Of a stretch of DNA of 64,000 bases, positions 43,711-52,451 are shown piece by piece. Made by a program: the position numbers and the translations under genes. The first letter of the stretch is position 1, and each line of letters begins with the position of its first letter. The DNA is taken from the NCBI GenBank assembly GCA_016281295.1, contig JAEEII010000124.1:31396-95395 (forward strand), read 5' to 3'. Origin of the DNA: Bacteroidales bacterium (GTDB lineage Bacteria; Bacteroidota; Bacteroidia; Bacteroidales; F082). A model generated the notes under the pieces. That model worked only from the letters and a program-made list of their open reading frames with translations, did not search any database and had not been told where the DNA came from.

Positions 43711-44319
43711 ATGGCAGAATATTCAAGCATATTACTGGAAAATGCGGTGGAGGCCCTGTCGAGGTTGCCCGGTGTCGGCAAAAAGACTGCCTTGCGTCTC
43801 GCCCTTCACTTATTGAACGAAGACACCCTTCAGACGGAACAATTGGCGGACGCTTTGCTTAAGATGAAGCACAACATCATGCTTTGCGAGCGGTGTCACA
43901 ACATCTCCGACACCAAAGTCTGCTCCATCTGCTCCAACCCGAGGCGCGATGAGAACACACTCTGCGTTGTTGCCGACATGCGCGATGTGCTGGCCATCGA
44001 GCACACGGCTTCCTACAACGGCTTATACCACGTGCTCGGCGGAGTCATCAGCCCCATCGAGGGAATCTCGCCCAACGACCTCAAGATTGCCGATTTAGTG
44101 GAAAGGACAAAAAACGAGGATATCCGCGAAATCATCCTGGCCTTGCCTGCCACCATCGAAGGCGATACGACTAATTTCTATATCTACCGCCAACTAAGTG
44201 AATTCAAAGGGAAAATATCGGTCATCGCAAAAGGTATCGCCGTGGGTGACACCTTGGAATATGTCGATGAAATCACTCTTGGACGGTCGATACAGAATAG
44301 GACGGCCTTCAACACCTGA
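43711..44319 (+). CDS. recR: Recombination protein RecR
   Basis: A 202-residue RecR. The N-terminal helix-hairpin-helix is LSRLPGVGKKTALRLALHLL. A four-Cys zinc finger CERCHNISDTKVCSIC follows, then the TOPRIM domain starting CVVADMRDVLAIEHT and the C-terminal ATP-motif-like GDTLEYVDEITLGRSI. With RecO and RecF it loads RecA at single-strand gaps. An ATG 19 codons upstream is open, but MAEYSSILLENAV is the family start, so I chose the ATG at 43,711. A TAATTTTG at 43,698-43,705 would be a -7 box only for a nearly leaderless transcript. It is a conserved gene marking the right edge of the polysaccharide locus. Confidence 0.95.
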   Translation: MAEYSSILLENAVEALSRLPGVGKKTALRLALHLLNEDTLQTEQLADALLKMKHNIMLCERCHNISDTKVCSICSNPRRDENTLCVVADMRDVLAIEHTASYNGLYHVLGGVISPIEGISPNDLKIADLVERTKNEDIREIILALPATIEGDTTNFYIYRQLSEFKGKISVIAKGIAVGDTLEYVDEITLGRSIQNRTAFNT

Positions 44320-44339
44320 TCTCTTCGGCGAATTATTTT

Positions 44340-44450
44340 GATTTCGGCGAATTAGACGAATTAAGCGAATTATTTTGATTTCGGCAAATTAGGAGAATTT
44401 AACGAATTACTTTAATTTCGGCGAATTAAGCGAATTAAGCGAATTATTAT
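44340..44450. repeat. Three tandem 37-base repeats built from CGAATTA words
   Basis: Units at 44,340-44,376, 44,377-44,413 and 44,414-44,450 share the frame ATTTCGGCGAATTA, then two more GAATTA words and a T-rich end. A partial fourth unit precedes them (about 44,322-44,339). They fill most of the 239-base gene-free gap between recR and the TPR gene. The units differ at several positions, so they are not very recent. Confidence 0.8.
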
Positions 44451-44532
44451 TTTCAAAGATATTCTTTTTTTTAGTGCTTGATTCTTGCTTATGACTTCTT
44501 TATTCTTTATTCCTTCTTATAAAAAATTTTCC

Positions 44533-44540
44533 TATCTTTG
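44533..44540 (+). promoter_or_regulatory. TAnnTTTG -7 box before the TPR gene
   Basis: TATCTTTG followed by CCGCC, a very typical Bacteroidales -7 element. It lies 18 bases before the GTG start at 44,559. The -33 region is T-rich without a clear TTTG. It would drive the TPR gene and probably the following small exporter-family gene and aroE. Confidence 0.6.
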
Positions 44541-44558
44541 CCGCCAAATTGAAAAGAA

Positions 44559-45995
44559 GTGTTTACTGACGACGACAACTCATGGGAAGATGAAGACGAC
44601 CTCACGAAAGAAGCCGTCTCCCGTTTTGAAAAAATGCTTGAAGACCGACGCTCGGAATATTTTGACGCCGAGGAATTCGAGTTGATTATCGATTATTACA
44701 TGGAGCACGACGACCTCCAACGATCACGGGAGGCCGTTGACATCGCTATTGCCCAACATCCCTACGACATCAACATCAGAATCAAACAAGCGCGACAGTC
44801 GCTCATGGAGAACGACCCGGAAAAAGCACTTGAACTGCTGAGCAACACCGAGATCAACTACGATGAACCCGACTACTTCCTCACCCTTGGGTCGTGTTAT
44901 TCCGCTTTAGGCATACCGCATCAAGCCATCGACACTTATTTGAAAGCCCTACCCTATTTCGATGAGGATGAGAAAGGCGAACTCTATCATGCCATCGGCT
45001 ACTCCTATAAGGAGATGAGCGACTATGATAATGCCATCAATTATTACAAAAAAGCCATTGAGAACACCGACGACGACCAACTGTTCAAGAACACCCTCTT
45101 CGAACTGTCTCACTGCTTTCTCCTTTCCAGAAAACAGCAGGAAGGCATCGACTATTTCAAACAACGCATTGAAAACAACCCCCATGAAGTAGAGTCATGG
45201 TCGATCCTGGGCGACATCTACCGGAAAACTGAACGACAGGAAGAGGCCATCGACCATTATGAATACGCCTTGGCCATCGACCCAAGCCACCTGTGGGCTA
45301 ATATGCATATCGCCAACGCCTACTACGACCTCAATAGATTCAAAGAAGCTATCGACTCCCTCAACGAAGCCATCGCACATCATGTGGAGACCTCGATGAT
45401 TCATGCCTCACTGGGCGACTGCTATTACCGACTGGAACAATACATCGATGCCAAGAATGAATACCGCAAAGCACTGGATATCAACGATAGCCTTACAGAG
45501 GCATGGGCAGGATTAGGCTACGTTTACAGCGACACTGGCGACAGCACACACGCCATCCAATACTTTGAGAAAGCATACCAGCTGGAGCCTTTCAACGACG
45601 ACCATCTCTATAACCTTGCTGCTGAATACCGAAAAATCAACGAGAACGAGAAAGCCCTTTCCTATCTCCTCGAAATAGAAAAACGACAACCCAAAGACCC
45701 CGACTTGTATTTCTTTCTCGGAGACCTGCTGGCGGATATGGATCGTTATGACGAAGCCATCTGCTATCTGCATCTCGGCTTACAACGAACCAATAATGAC
45801 CCCACCCTACAATACCTGCTCGCCTATCTGCACCTAGAAAGAGGCGAACGGATGTTTGCACTCCACTACCTTGAAGCGGCTCTTGACAAAGACCCCTCGT
45901 ATTACAGCGAATTCATTGAATATAATCCCGAAATGATTACCAACGACTTGGAAATCATGGAGATGATTAAAAAGAAGACTGAAGATATAAGATAG
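44559..45995 (+). CDS. Tetratricopeptide repeat protein
   Basis: A 478-residue cytoplasmic-looking protein made of about a dozen TPR motifs, with recurrent patterns such as YDNAINYYKKAIEN, QEEAIDHYEYALAIDPS and THAIQYFEKAYQLEP. It has a very acidic N-terminus (TDDDNSWEDEDD). No signal peptide or enzyme domain is seen, so it is a protein-protein scaffold whose partner is unknown. The start is a GTG, the only sensible choice between the promoter and the conserved acidic start. A repeated AGAAGACTGAAGAT motif spans its 3' end and the start of the next gene 10 bases later. It belongs to a conserved block with recR, aroE and tex. Confidence 0.88.
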   Translation: MFTDDDNSWEDEDDLTKEAVSRFEKMLEDRRSEYFDAEEFELIIDYYMEHDDLQRSREAVDIAIAQHPYDINIRIKQARQSLMENDPEKALELLSNTEINYDEPDYFLTLGSCYSALGIPHQAIDTYLKALPYFDEDEKGELYHAIGYSYKEMSDYDNAINYYKKAIENTDDDQLFKNTLFELSHCFLLSRKQQEGIDYFKQRIENNPHEVESWSILGDIYRKTERQEEAIDHYEYALAIDPSHLWANMHIANAYYDLNRFKEAIDSLNEAIAHHVETSMIHASLGDCYYRLEQYIDAKNEYRKALDINDSLTEAWAGLGYVYSDTGDSTHAIQYFEKAYQLEPFNDDHLYNLAAEYRKINENEKALSYLLEIEKRQPKDPDLYFFLGDLLADMDRYDEAICYLHLGLQRTNNDPTLQYLLAYLHLERGERMFALHYLEAALDKDPSYYSEFIEYNPEMITNDLEIMEMIKKKTEDIR

Positions 45996-46005
45996 AAGAC
46001 TGAAG

Positions 46006-46494
46006 ATGAAGAATTATTTATACGTGTTTTTGATTTCGATGATTCCTCTCATAGAACTAAGAGGAGCCATCCCAGTGGCATACGGCATTCATGAAGTACA
46101 TCCCGATTTCAATCTGCTGACCGCCTACATCGTCATCGCCATCGGCAACATGATTCCTGTGCCGTTGATTTATTTTTTCGCCCGACGGGTGCTTGAATGG
46201 GGAAAAGACAAACGCTATATCGGCAAGTTTTTCACCTGGTGTCTTGAAAAAGGTGAAAAAGGCGGACAAAAACTGCAAGCCAAAGCTGGCCGTGGACTCT
46301 ATGTCGCACTGCTGCTATTTGTCGGCATCCCCCTGCCTGGCACTGGAGCCTGGACGGGCACACTGGCAGCAAGCTTCTTAGATATGGATTTCAAGAAAAG
46401 CATGCTGGCTATCATCGGAGGAGTGGCACTTGCCGGCATCATCGTGGGCGTTCTGTGTACCCTTGGCTTTGGAGCCTTGTTCGGAATTCATTGA
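46006..46494 (+). CDS. Small multidrug-export family membrane protein (COG2426)
   Basis: A 162-residue membrane protein with about four to five hydrophobic helices. It contains the family hallmarks SMIPLIELRGAIPVAYG near the N-terminus and GIPLPGTGAWTGTLAASFL in the second half, a duplicated Pro/Gly-rich pattern. The family is annotated as small multidrug exporters, but transport has not been firmly shown. It starts 10 bases after the TPR gene and lies 19 bases before aroE. Confidence 0.87.
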   Translation: MKNYLYVFLISMIPLIELRGAIPVAYGIHEVHPDFNLLTAYIVIAIGNMIPVPLIYFFARRVLEWGKDKRYIGKFFTWCLEKGEKGGQKLQAKAGRGLYVALLLFVGIPLPGTGAWTGTLAASFLDMDFKKSMLAIIGGVALAGIIVGVLCTLGFGALFGIH

Positions 46495-46513
46495 TTAAAA
46501 AGTTCTTAGCTTC

Positions 46514-47257
46514 ATGAGACTCTACGGACTTGTGGGACATCCTTTAGAACACTCTTTCTCTAAAAACTATTTCAATGAGAAGTTTGAGAAAGAACAACTC
46601 GATTGCCAATACTTGAATTTCGACCTAAAAGACCTTACGGAACTACCTGATTTCCTATATAATCATCCGGACCTGAAAGGATTCAACGTCACAGCACCCT
46701 ATAAAGAAATAATAATTCCTTATCTGGATGAATATGACGCTGAAATCAATGAAATAAAATCCGTAAACACGGTGTTAATAAATGAATATCAAAAATTAAA
46801 AGGATTTAACACTGATATTATAGGATTTAAAATAACAATAGAAAATTTATTAAAATATAATAAAACAAAAGACTACAATACACTAATTCTTGGAACCGGA
46901 GGGGCCTCAAAAGCGGTTCAATGGGTTCTAAAAAAAAGCGGTATTCCTTTTAAGCTCGTAAGCAGAACAGCTTCGAGAGGCGATATAACCTATCAGCAGG
47001 TAACCAAAGAGACACTGGAAAAGTTCAACATCATCATTAATGCCACGCCTGTAGGACTTTACCCCAATGTTGACGCCGCTCCTGCCCTTCCCTACGAAGC
47101 CTTGACATCCAACCATTGCCTTATCGACTTGAATTACAACCCGCAAGAGACTTTATTCCTCCGATATGGAAAAGAAAAAGGAGCCATTACCTGCAACGGC
47201 CTGCCCATGCTCTACGCTCAAGCTGAAGCCTCTTGGAGGATATGGAACAAGCCCTAG
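46514..47257 (+). CDS. aroE: Shikimate dehydrogenase
   Basis: A 247-residue enzyme that reduces 3-dehydroshikimate with NADPH in aromatic amino acid synthesis. The substrate site is seen in YGLVGHPLEHSFSKNYFNEKF (Ser residues) and FNVTAPYKEIIIPYLD (catalytic Lys). The NADP domain has LILGTGGASKAVQWVLKK. NATPVGLYPN and NGLPMLYAQAEASW are also diagnostic. At 247 residues it is somewhat shorter than the E. coli enzyme, as usual in Bacteroidota. The stretch 46,700-46,890 is much richer in A+T than the rest of the gene. Confidence 0.95.
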   Translation: MRLYGLVGHPLEHSFSKNYFNEKFEKEQLDCQYLNFDLKDLTELPDFLYNHPDLKGFNVTAPYKEIIIPYLDEYDAEINEIKSVNTVLINEYQKLKGFNTDIIGFKITIENLLKYNKTKDYNTLILGTGGASKAVQWVLKKSGIPFKLVSRTASRGDITYQQVTKETLEKFNIIINATPVGLYPNVDAAPALPYEALTSNHCLIDLNYNPQETLFLRYGKEKGAITCNGLPMLYAQAEASWRIWNKP

Positions 47258-47319
47258 ACCCTAAATTCTCAACTCTAAATACTCAACTCTAAATTCTCAA
47301 CTGTCAACTCTCAACTCCC
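47258..47319. repeat. Spacer made of CAACTCTAAATTCT-type repeats
   Basis: The whole aroE-tex gap consists of 10- to 12-base words such as TAAATTCTCAACTC in near-tandem order. The same words occur at 40,288-40,309 (end of the WbpM-like gene), 52,416-52,462 (between trmN6 and rimM), about 55,068-55,100 and, inverted, at 63,709-63,790. A related AGTTGATAGTTTAGAG version lies near 24,900-24,922. Confidence 0.75.
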
Positions 47320-49458
47320 ATGAATCACATCACACAAATTGCACAAGAACTAAACCTCAACACTTTTCATATCGCCAATGTGGCAAAGCTGCTTTCCGAA
47401 GGTGCCACCATTCCCTTCATCGCCCGGTATCGTAAAGAAATGACAGGGTCGATGAACGAGGAAGTCATCGCCACTATCCAAAAGAGACTGGAACAGCTGG
47501 AAGAGCTGCAGAAAAGGAAAGAAAGCGTCATCAGTTCCATACGCGAGCAAGACAAGCTAACCCCTGAACTCGAAAAGAAAATCATGGAGGCCGTCACCTT
47601 GCAAGAAATCGAAGACCTTTATCTTCCTTATAAACCCAAACGTCGAACCCGGGCAGCCATCGCTCGAGAAAAGGGTTTGGAACCGCTCGCTGCCCAAATC
47701 ATGGCACAAAACCTTGATCATTTGGAAAGAGTTGCCCAAAAATATATCGACGAGAGCAAAGGCGTCAACAGTACAGAAGAAGCCATCCAAGGTGCCAAAG
47801 ACATCATGGCAGAATGGATTTCGGAGAACATCAATGGCCGAAACCGCATCCGCAAAATCTATCATTTACAAGGTGTGATTCGTTCGTCGGTGGCCAAAGG
47901 GAAAGAAGAGGAAGGAAAGACCTACCAACAGTATTACGACTGGAATGAACCCATCGGCAAAGCACCCTCACATCGTATTCTTGCCTTGTTCAGGGCTGAA
48001 GAGGAAGGTGTGCTGAAAGTCAAGATTGATGTTGATGACGAGTTTGTGCTGAGCTCGCTGGATGACATTTTTCTGAAAAATGACAACGAGTCATCAGCTC
48101 TTGTGCAAGATGCCATTGACGACTCATGGAAGCGTTTGCTTTCGCCCTCCATAGAGTCGGAGATTCGTACCTTTTATAAGGAGAAGGCCGACGAGACTGC
48201 CATCAAGGTGTTCGCAGAAAACCTGAGACAGCTTCTTTTGGCACCACCGATGGGACAGAAGCGTGTGCTGGCCATCGACCCCGGGTTCCGTACTGGATGC
48301 AAAGTGGTCGTACTCAGTGAGACAGGAGCCTTGCTGCATAACGAGACCATCTACCCTCACCCACCCAAAGCTGATGTCGCTGGTGCCATACGAAAGATCA
48401 AGAGCCTCGTCGATGCCTACCGGATCAAAGTCATCGCCATCGGCAACGGCACCGCTGGCCGAGAAACTGAAGACTTCATCAGGAGCATCCGCTTCGACCG
48501 CGACCTCACCGCTGTCATGGTCAGTGAGAACGGTGCTTCGGTCTATTCCGCCTCCAAAATCGCCCGTGATGAATTCCCTGACTACGACATCACGGTGCGT
48601 GGCGCCGTCAGCATAGGGAGAAGGCTCATGGATCCTCTGGCAGAACTGGTCAAGATAGACCCGAAGTCCATTGGCGTGGGACAATATCAGCATGATGTGA
48701 ACCAGAAATGGTTAGGGGAAAGCCTCAACCAAACCGTAGAGAGCTGTGTCAACGCCGTGGGTGTGGAACTCAACACCTCCAGTGAGCAACTACTCTCTTA
48801 CGTCAGCGGCGTGGGGCCGCAACTGGCCTCGAACATCATCCGCTACCGCGAGGAGATTGGCGGGTTCAAAAACCGAAAACAACTGCATGATGTGCCTCGT
48901 CTTGGCCCCAAAGCCTTCGAACAATGTGCAGGATTCCTCCGTGTACATGGCAGCGACAACCCTCTCGACGAGAGCGCCGTACACCCGGAAAGTTATCCCA
49001 TCGTGGAAAAAATGGCCAAAAAACTAAATGTCAAGGTAAAAGAACTCATCGGAAACAAGGAACGCATCGCTCAAATCAACCCAAATGAATTCGTGGAAGG
49101 GAGCTTTGGCCTGGAAACCATCCACGACATCCTGAAAGAACTCGAGAAACCTGGCCGAGACCCTCGTCAACGCTTCGAGGCCTTTGAATTCGACAAGAAC
49201 ATACGTACCATCAACGACCTAAAGCCAGGCATGGTGCTTAACGGACTCGTGACCAACATCACCGCCTTTGGAGCCTTTGTTGACATCGGCGTGCATCAAG
49301 ATGGATTGGTCCACATCAGCCAAATTACCAACCATTACATCAAAGACCCTAACGAGGTGCTGAAACTCAACCAGAAAGTAAAAGTCATCGTCACAGATGT
49401 TGACATCGACAGAAAGAGAATATCACTCTCCATGCGAGATGTCCCATCGAAAAACTAA
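47320..49458 (+). CDS. tex: Tex-family RNA-binding transcription accessory protein
   Basis: A 712-residue Tex protein, near the usual length. Its order is an N-terminal helical domain (RYRKEMTGSMNEEVI), a YqgF/RNase-H-like domain (VLAIDPGFRTGCKVVVL), helix-hairpin-helix motifs (YVSGVGPQLASNIIRYREE, and DVPRLGPKAFEQCAGFLRV) and a C-terminal S1 RNA-binding domain (PGMVLNGLVTNITAFGAFV, then HVSQI-like VHISQITNH). Tex contacts RNA and RNA polymerase and affects transcript fate and toxin gene expression in some pathogens. The upstream gap of 62 bases is pure spacer repeat with no visible promoter. Confidence 0.95.
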   Translation: MNHITQIAQELNLNTFHIANVAKLLSEGATIPFIARYRKEMTGSMNEEVIATIQKRLEQLEELQKRKESVISSIREQDKLTPELEKKIMEAVTLQEIEDLYLPYKPKRRTRAAIAREKGLEPLAAQIMAQNLDHLERVAQKYIDESKGVNSTEEAIQGAKDIMAEWISENINGRNRIRKIYHLQGVIRSSVAKGKEEEGKTYQQYYDWNEPIGKAPSHRILALFRAEEEGVLKVKIDVDDEFVLSSLDDIFLKNDNESSALVQDAIDDSWKRLLSPSIESEIRTFYKEKADETAIKVFAENLRQLLLAPPMGQKRVLAIDPGFRTGCKVVVLSETGALLHNETIYPHPPKADVAGAIRKIKSLVDAYRIKVIAIGNGTAGRETEDFIRSIRFDRDLTAVMVSENGASVYSASKIARDEFPDYDITVRGAVSIGRRLMDPLAELVKIDPKSIGVGQYQHDVNQKWLGESLNQTVESCVNAVGVELNTSSEQLLSYVSGVGPQLASNIIRYREEIGGFKNRKQLHDVPRLGPKAFEQCAGFLRVHGSDNPLDESAVHPESYPIVEKMAKKLNVKVKELIGNKERIAQINPNEFVEGSFGLETIHDILKELEKPGRDPRQRFEAFEFDKNIRTINDLKPGMVLNGLVTNITAFGAFVDIGVHQDGLVHISQITNHYIKDPNEVLKLNQKVKVIVTDVDIDRKRISLSMRDVPSKN

Positions 49459-49523
49459 ACATCTAATAATAATTTCACTTTCTTTTCGTTAAAAGTAATT
49501 GTTAGTGAAATAAATCATAGAAA

Positions 49524-50363
49524 ATGAGAAATATAACAGCCATCATAACTGCATCACTATTTTTATTCTGTTTCACCATTCACGAATTGAAAGCCCAGAT
49601 TATCAAAGGAGAAGTCTTTGCCGGTGCCAGCATGTCGCAAGTCGATGGCGATGATTGCTACGGGTACAAACGCATTAAAGGACAATTCGGCGTAGGTGCC
49701 TTGGTGCCAATCACTGACTGGATGGATGTCGGCTTGCAAGTCCAATATAACCCTAAAGGAGCTTATAAAAAAGACTCTATCAGCTATTCAAGCTATTACA
49801 CTGGCTCTTACAATCTGAAACTCAACTATGTGGAAATTCCCCTGATGTTATATCTCACCGACAAGAGCCAATACACCATCGGATTGGGAGCCTCTTTCGG
49901 TCGTTTGATTGGTTTTTCGGAGAAAGTGAACGGAATAGAGACAGACACGCATATCGGGGATGGCAAACTCCGTTGGATTGAAGGCTATGATGGAGACCCC
50001 GAGGTCGATTTGGGATCCATCACCACCATCGACGATTTGGCTCAAAGCTGTTTCTACGACACCACTGGAGCATTATTAGTCAGAAACTCGGATTCCTATA
50101 AAAAGAACGACTTCAGCGTCTGTGCTGACCTGCGCGTCAGAATCTGGGAAGGGCTTCACGTCATGCTTAGATACCAATACTCTATGGTACCCATTCGCAC
50201 GCGCCTGCTTTATACCAACCAGCAAGAAACCAGCGCAAGCAAAATCAGGTTACAATACAATAACCAAATCTCATTGAGATTCACCTATATCATCGGTGAG
50301 GACAGAGCCAAAGTCAACCGTGACATTCAGAAAGAGGAAAAGGAGCGCAACAAACGTCGTTGA
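49524..50363 (+). CDS. PorT-like outer-membrane beta-barrel protein
   Basis: A 279-residue protein with a signal peptide (ITASLFLFCFTIHELKA) and alternating strands ending in aromatic residues: GVGALVPITDWMDVGLQVQYN, LNYVEIPLMLYLTDKSQYTIGLGASFGRLIG and IRLQYNNQISLRFTYIIG. This is the outer-membrane-protein beta-barrel domain common in Bacteroidota. A charged tail follows (REIQKEEKERNKRR-like). PorT-type proteins include a T9SS component, but this one cannot be assigned to it by sequence alone. It converges on the T9SS-sorted gene, the two stop codons lying 1 base apart. An inverted repeat TTTCACT/AGTGAAA lies in the 65-base leader. Confidence 0.75.
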   Translation: MRNITAIITASLFLFCFTIHELKAQIIKGEVFAGASMSQVDGDDCYGYKRIKGQFGVGALVPITDWMDVGLQVQYNPKGAYKKDSISYSSYYTGSYNLKLNYVEIPLMLYLTDKSQYTIGLGASFGRLIGFSEKVNGIETDTHIGDGKLRWIEGYDGDPEVDLGSITTIDDLAQSCFYDTTGALLVRNSDSYKKNDFSVCADLRVRIWEGLHVMLRYQYSMVPIRTRLLYTNQQETSASKIRLQYNNQISLRFTYIIGEDRAKVNRDIQKEEKERNKRR

Positions 50364-50364
50364 A

Positions 50365-51684
50365 TCAGCGACGCAAAACAACTTTGCTTACCTTTCCATT
50401 GGTGAATCTGACGTAATACACACCGTCAGCAAGATTTGAAAAATCCAATACCGAAGCAGTAGAAGAAAACATCTGTCTGCCCGTGGCATCATACACGATG
50501 ACATCCATGGGCTCAACTTCAGCGGTACTGGAATCCGTCAACCATACAATGCCCGAAGTCGGATTCGGATAAAGGACACCGCCTCCTTCTACCTCAGATA
50601 AGGCATTGACATACTCAACATTGGCAACCAACGAACGGTCTGCATCCACCACAAAAGAATAGGAACTTTCCGTGGACACCTCGATACCGTTTTCCGTCCA
50701 GTTGACAAACTCATAATGCTCACTAAGCGCGATGGCGACTGTACAAAGGGAGCCTTCCTCATACATTCCCGCGCCAAAGACAGCACCTCCCTCGGCGGGT
50801 TCCAGATGCAACTCGATTTGATAAACCACTGGGGCAACGATCTCTCTGAAGACAGCGACTAAATTCCGGTCTCCTTCTACCTCAAAAGAAAAAGAAGGCG
50901 CTTCCGACACCTGTTCCTCTCCTTCCATCCAATGCTCAAACTGGAAGCCCTCTGAAGCAACGGCGGTCACCAAACAGGTCATGCCTTGTTCATACTGCCC
51001 AGCGCCTGACACTTCACCCCCTTCTTCAGGAGAAGCCGTCACGGAAACCGTATAAACGGGAAGCACTTCCAAGAAACAGGCTTTCAGCTCCACATCAGTC
51101 ACTGCATTCCAAGAAAAAGAGTTTTCAGTGGTTAAGGTGTCACCCTCCAGCATCCAACCAAGAAATAGGTGATTGTCAAACGGATTCGCAGTCACAGTGC
51201 AATATGTCCCGCACAAGAACTCACCACCGCCAGTCACCTCACCCAACCCAGGAGGATCCATCACCGTACTCACCGAGCATTGTCCACCAGTAAACGAGAA
51301 AACGTATGGGTTTGAAACCGCCCCAATGATGTCGTTGGCATAAAAGGACATCTCGTTTGAAGAGGAGAGATCCAGTTCCTGTTGGGTCAGATGATCATAC
51401 AACTTGAAGGTGTAAGGGTCACCGTTGTTACCATACGTGGTAAGAAACAGCAAATAACGATTCACGGGAGCATCATAATAATGCAAGATACAACTACCCC
51501 GGCATTCGTCACCCGTAAACACTCCAAGTTCCAAATACTCAGTCTGTTGCTCGATTCCATTGATGTCTAACACAGCAATGACACACATATTCATCGGAAA
51601 TTGATGATAGTTAGGAACCCAATGGTTTTGAGAAACACATTTCAATGATAATAAAATCATTATAAATAAAAGATATTTTTTCAT
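50365..51684 (-). CDS. T9SS-sorted surface protein with three bacterial-repeat modules
   Basis: A 439-residue secreted protein. A signal peptide is followed by a beta domain (about 25-140). Three InlB-like bacterial repeat modules of about 70 residues each lie near 147-215, 220-287 and 294-362, with repeated ...GGEVSGAGQYEQGMTC... and ...FEHWMEG... patterns. A type A T9SS sorting domain begins at VLYPNPTSG. The repeat modules are related to the one in the FISUMP-like protein at 3,444. The likely role is binding at the cell surface, with no enzyme motif seen. The 17-base upstream gap to trmN6 holds no promoter, so the two may be co-transcribed. Confidence 0.82.
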   Translation of the reverse strand: MKKYLLFIMILLSLKCVSQNHWVPNYHQFPMNMCVIAVLDINGIEQQTEYLELGVFTGDECRGSCILHYYDAPVNRYLLFLTTYGNNGDPYTFKLYDHLTQQELDLSSSNEMSFYANDIIGAVSNPYVFSFTGGQCSVSTVMDPPGLGEVTGGGEFLCGTYCTVTANPFDNHLFLGWMLEGDTLTTENSFSWNAVTDVELKACFLEVLPVYTVSVTASPEEGGEVSGAGQYEQGMTCLVTAVASEGFQFEHWMEGEEQVSEAPSFSFEVEGDRNLVAVFREIVAPVVYQIELHLEPAEGGAVFGAGMYEEGSLCTVAIALSEHYEFVNWTENGIEVSTESSYSFVVDADRSLVANVEYVNALSEVEGGGVLYPNPTSGIVWLTDSSTAEVEPMDVIVYDATGRQMFSSTASVLDFSNLADGVYYVRFTNGKVSKVVLRR

Positions 51685-51701
51685 ATAAATATAATTAATA
51701 T

Positions 51702-52403
51702 TTAACCTAGATAATAATCATTTAAAAAGGAATGGTATTCATCGGTAAAAAGGTTATCGTGATTACGCATCAGCAATGAGGTCACCTTCACTTCGGAAGG
51801 TTTACCATACCGAAGCTCGAGGTTGACCCGGTTCACTTCTTTTCCCTGGACTGGGACAAGCTCTTGTTTTTCATACACATAAAGCCCGTATGATTCAGCG
51901 ACAGCAAGAAAGGTATGCGATTCAAGTTCAGGCAGCACCAGTGCGAAACGGCCTTGTGGCTTGAGCAACCGTCTCACTGCAAGGACCAGCTCTTCAAAAG
52001 TCAGCGAAACATCGGTATGTCTGGTTTGGTTTTTCCGATCCGCGTCACATTTAAAAGAATTTACAAAATAAGGAGGATTAGAGATGATGAGATCGTAATT
52101 CCTACCCAATCCAAAACGGCGGATGTCGGCGTGATAGGCAAAGAGGTGGTCACGCCATCGTGAGGCCTCAAAATTCGCTGATGCCTCGTATGCGGAAGGC
52201 TCATCAAGATCAACGGCATCCACTTTAGCCACTCCTTTTTGGGCAAGCATCAAGGCAAGGATGCCGCAACCTGTGCCGATGTCAAGCACGCAGTCGGTAG
52301 GATTCACATGAACCCATGCGCCCAGCATCACCGAGTCGGTCCCCACCTTCATGGTTGACTGATCATGACACAAGCTGAAATGTTTAAAATGAAACCTATG
52401 CAT
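51702..52403 (-). CDS. trmN6: tRNA1(Val) A37 N6-methyltransferase-like protein
   Basis: A 233-residue SAM-dependent methyltransferase. FKHFSLCHDQSTMKVGTDSVMLGAW is the family start, DIGTGCGILALMLAQ binds SAM, and NPPYF is the N6-adenine catalytic motif. It is predicted to methylate A37 of tRNA1(Val), as does E. coli YfiC/TrmN6. Upstream TTG and GTG codons are in frame, but the ATG at 52,401-52,403 directly precedes the conserved part, while the upstream DNA is spacer repeat. Confidence 0.9.
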   Translation of the reverse strand: MHRFHFKHFSLCHDQSTMKVGTDSVMLGAWVHVNPTDCVLDIGTGCGILALMLAQKGVAKVDAVDLDEPSAYEASANFEASRWRDHLFAYHADIRRFGLGRNYDLIISNPPYFVNSFKCDADRKNQTRHTDVSLTFEELVLAVRRLLKPQGRFALVLPELESHTFLAVAESYGLYVYEKQELVPVQGKEVNRVNLELRYGKPSEVKVTSLLMRNHDNLFTDEYHSFLNDYYLG

Positions 52404-52451
52404 TTTCACCTCCAACCTCTAACCTTTAACCTTTAAACTCCAACCTCACTC

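Noticed and set aside
48124..48693. 189-codon minus-strand open frame inside tex
   Set aside because: It is opposite a highly conserved Tex coding region and its product resembles no family, so it is a shadow frame.
52404..52415. Longer trmN6 frame starting MEVK
   Set aside because: The initial codon is TTG, and the extension is read from spacer repeat DNA, while an ATG precedes the conserved part.
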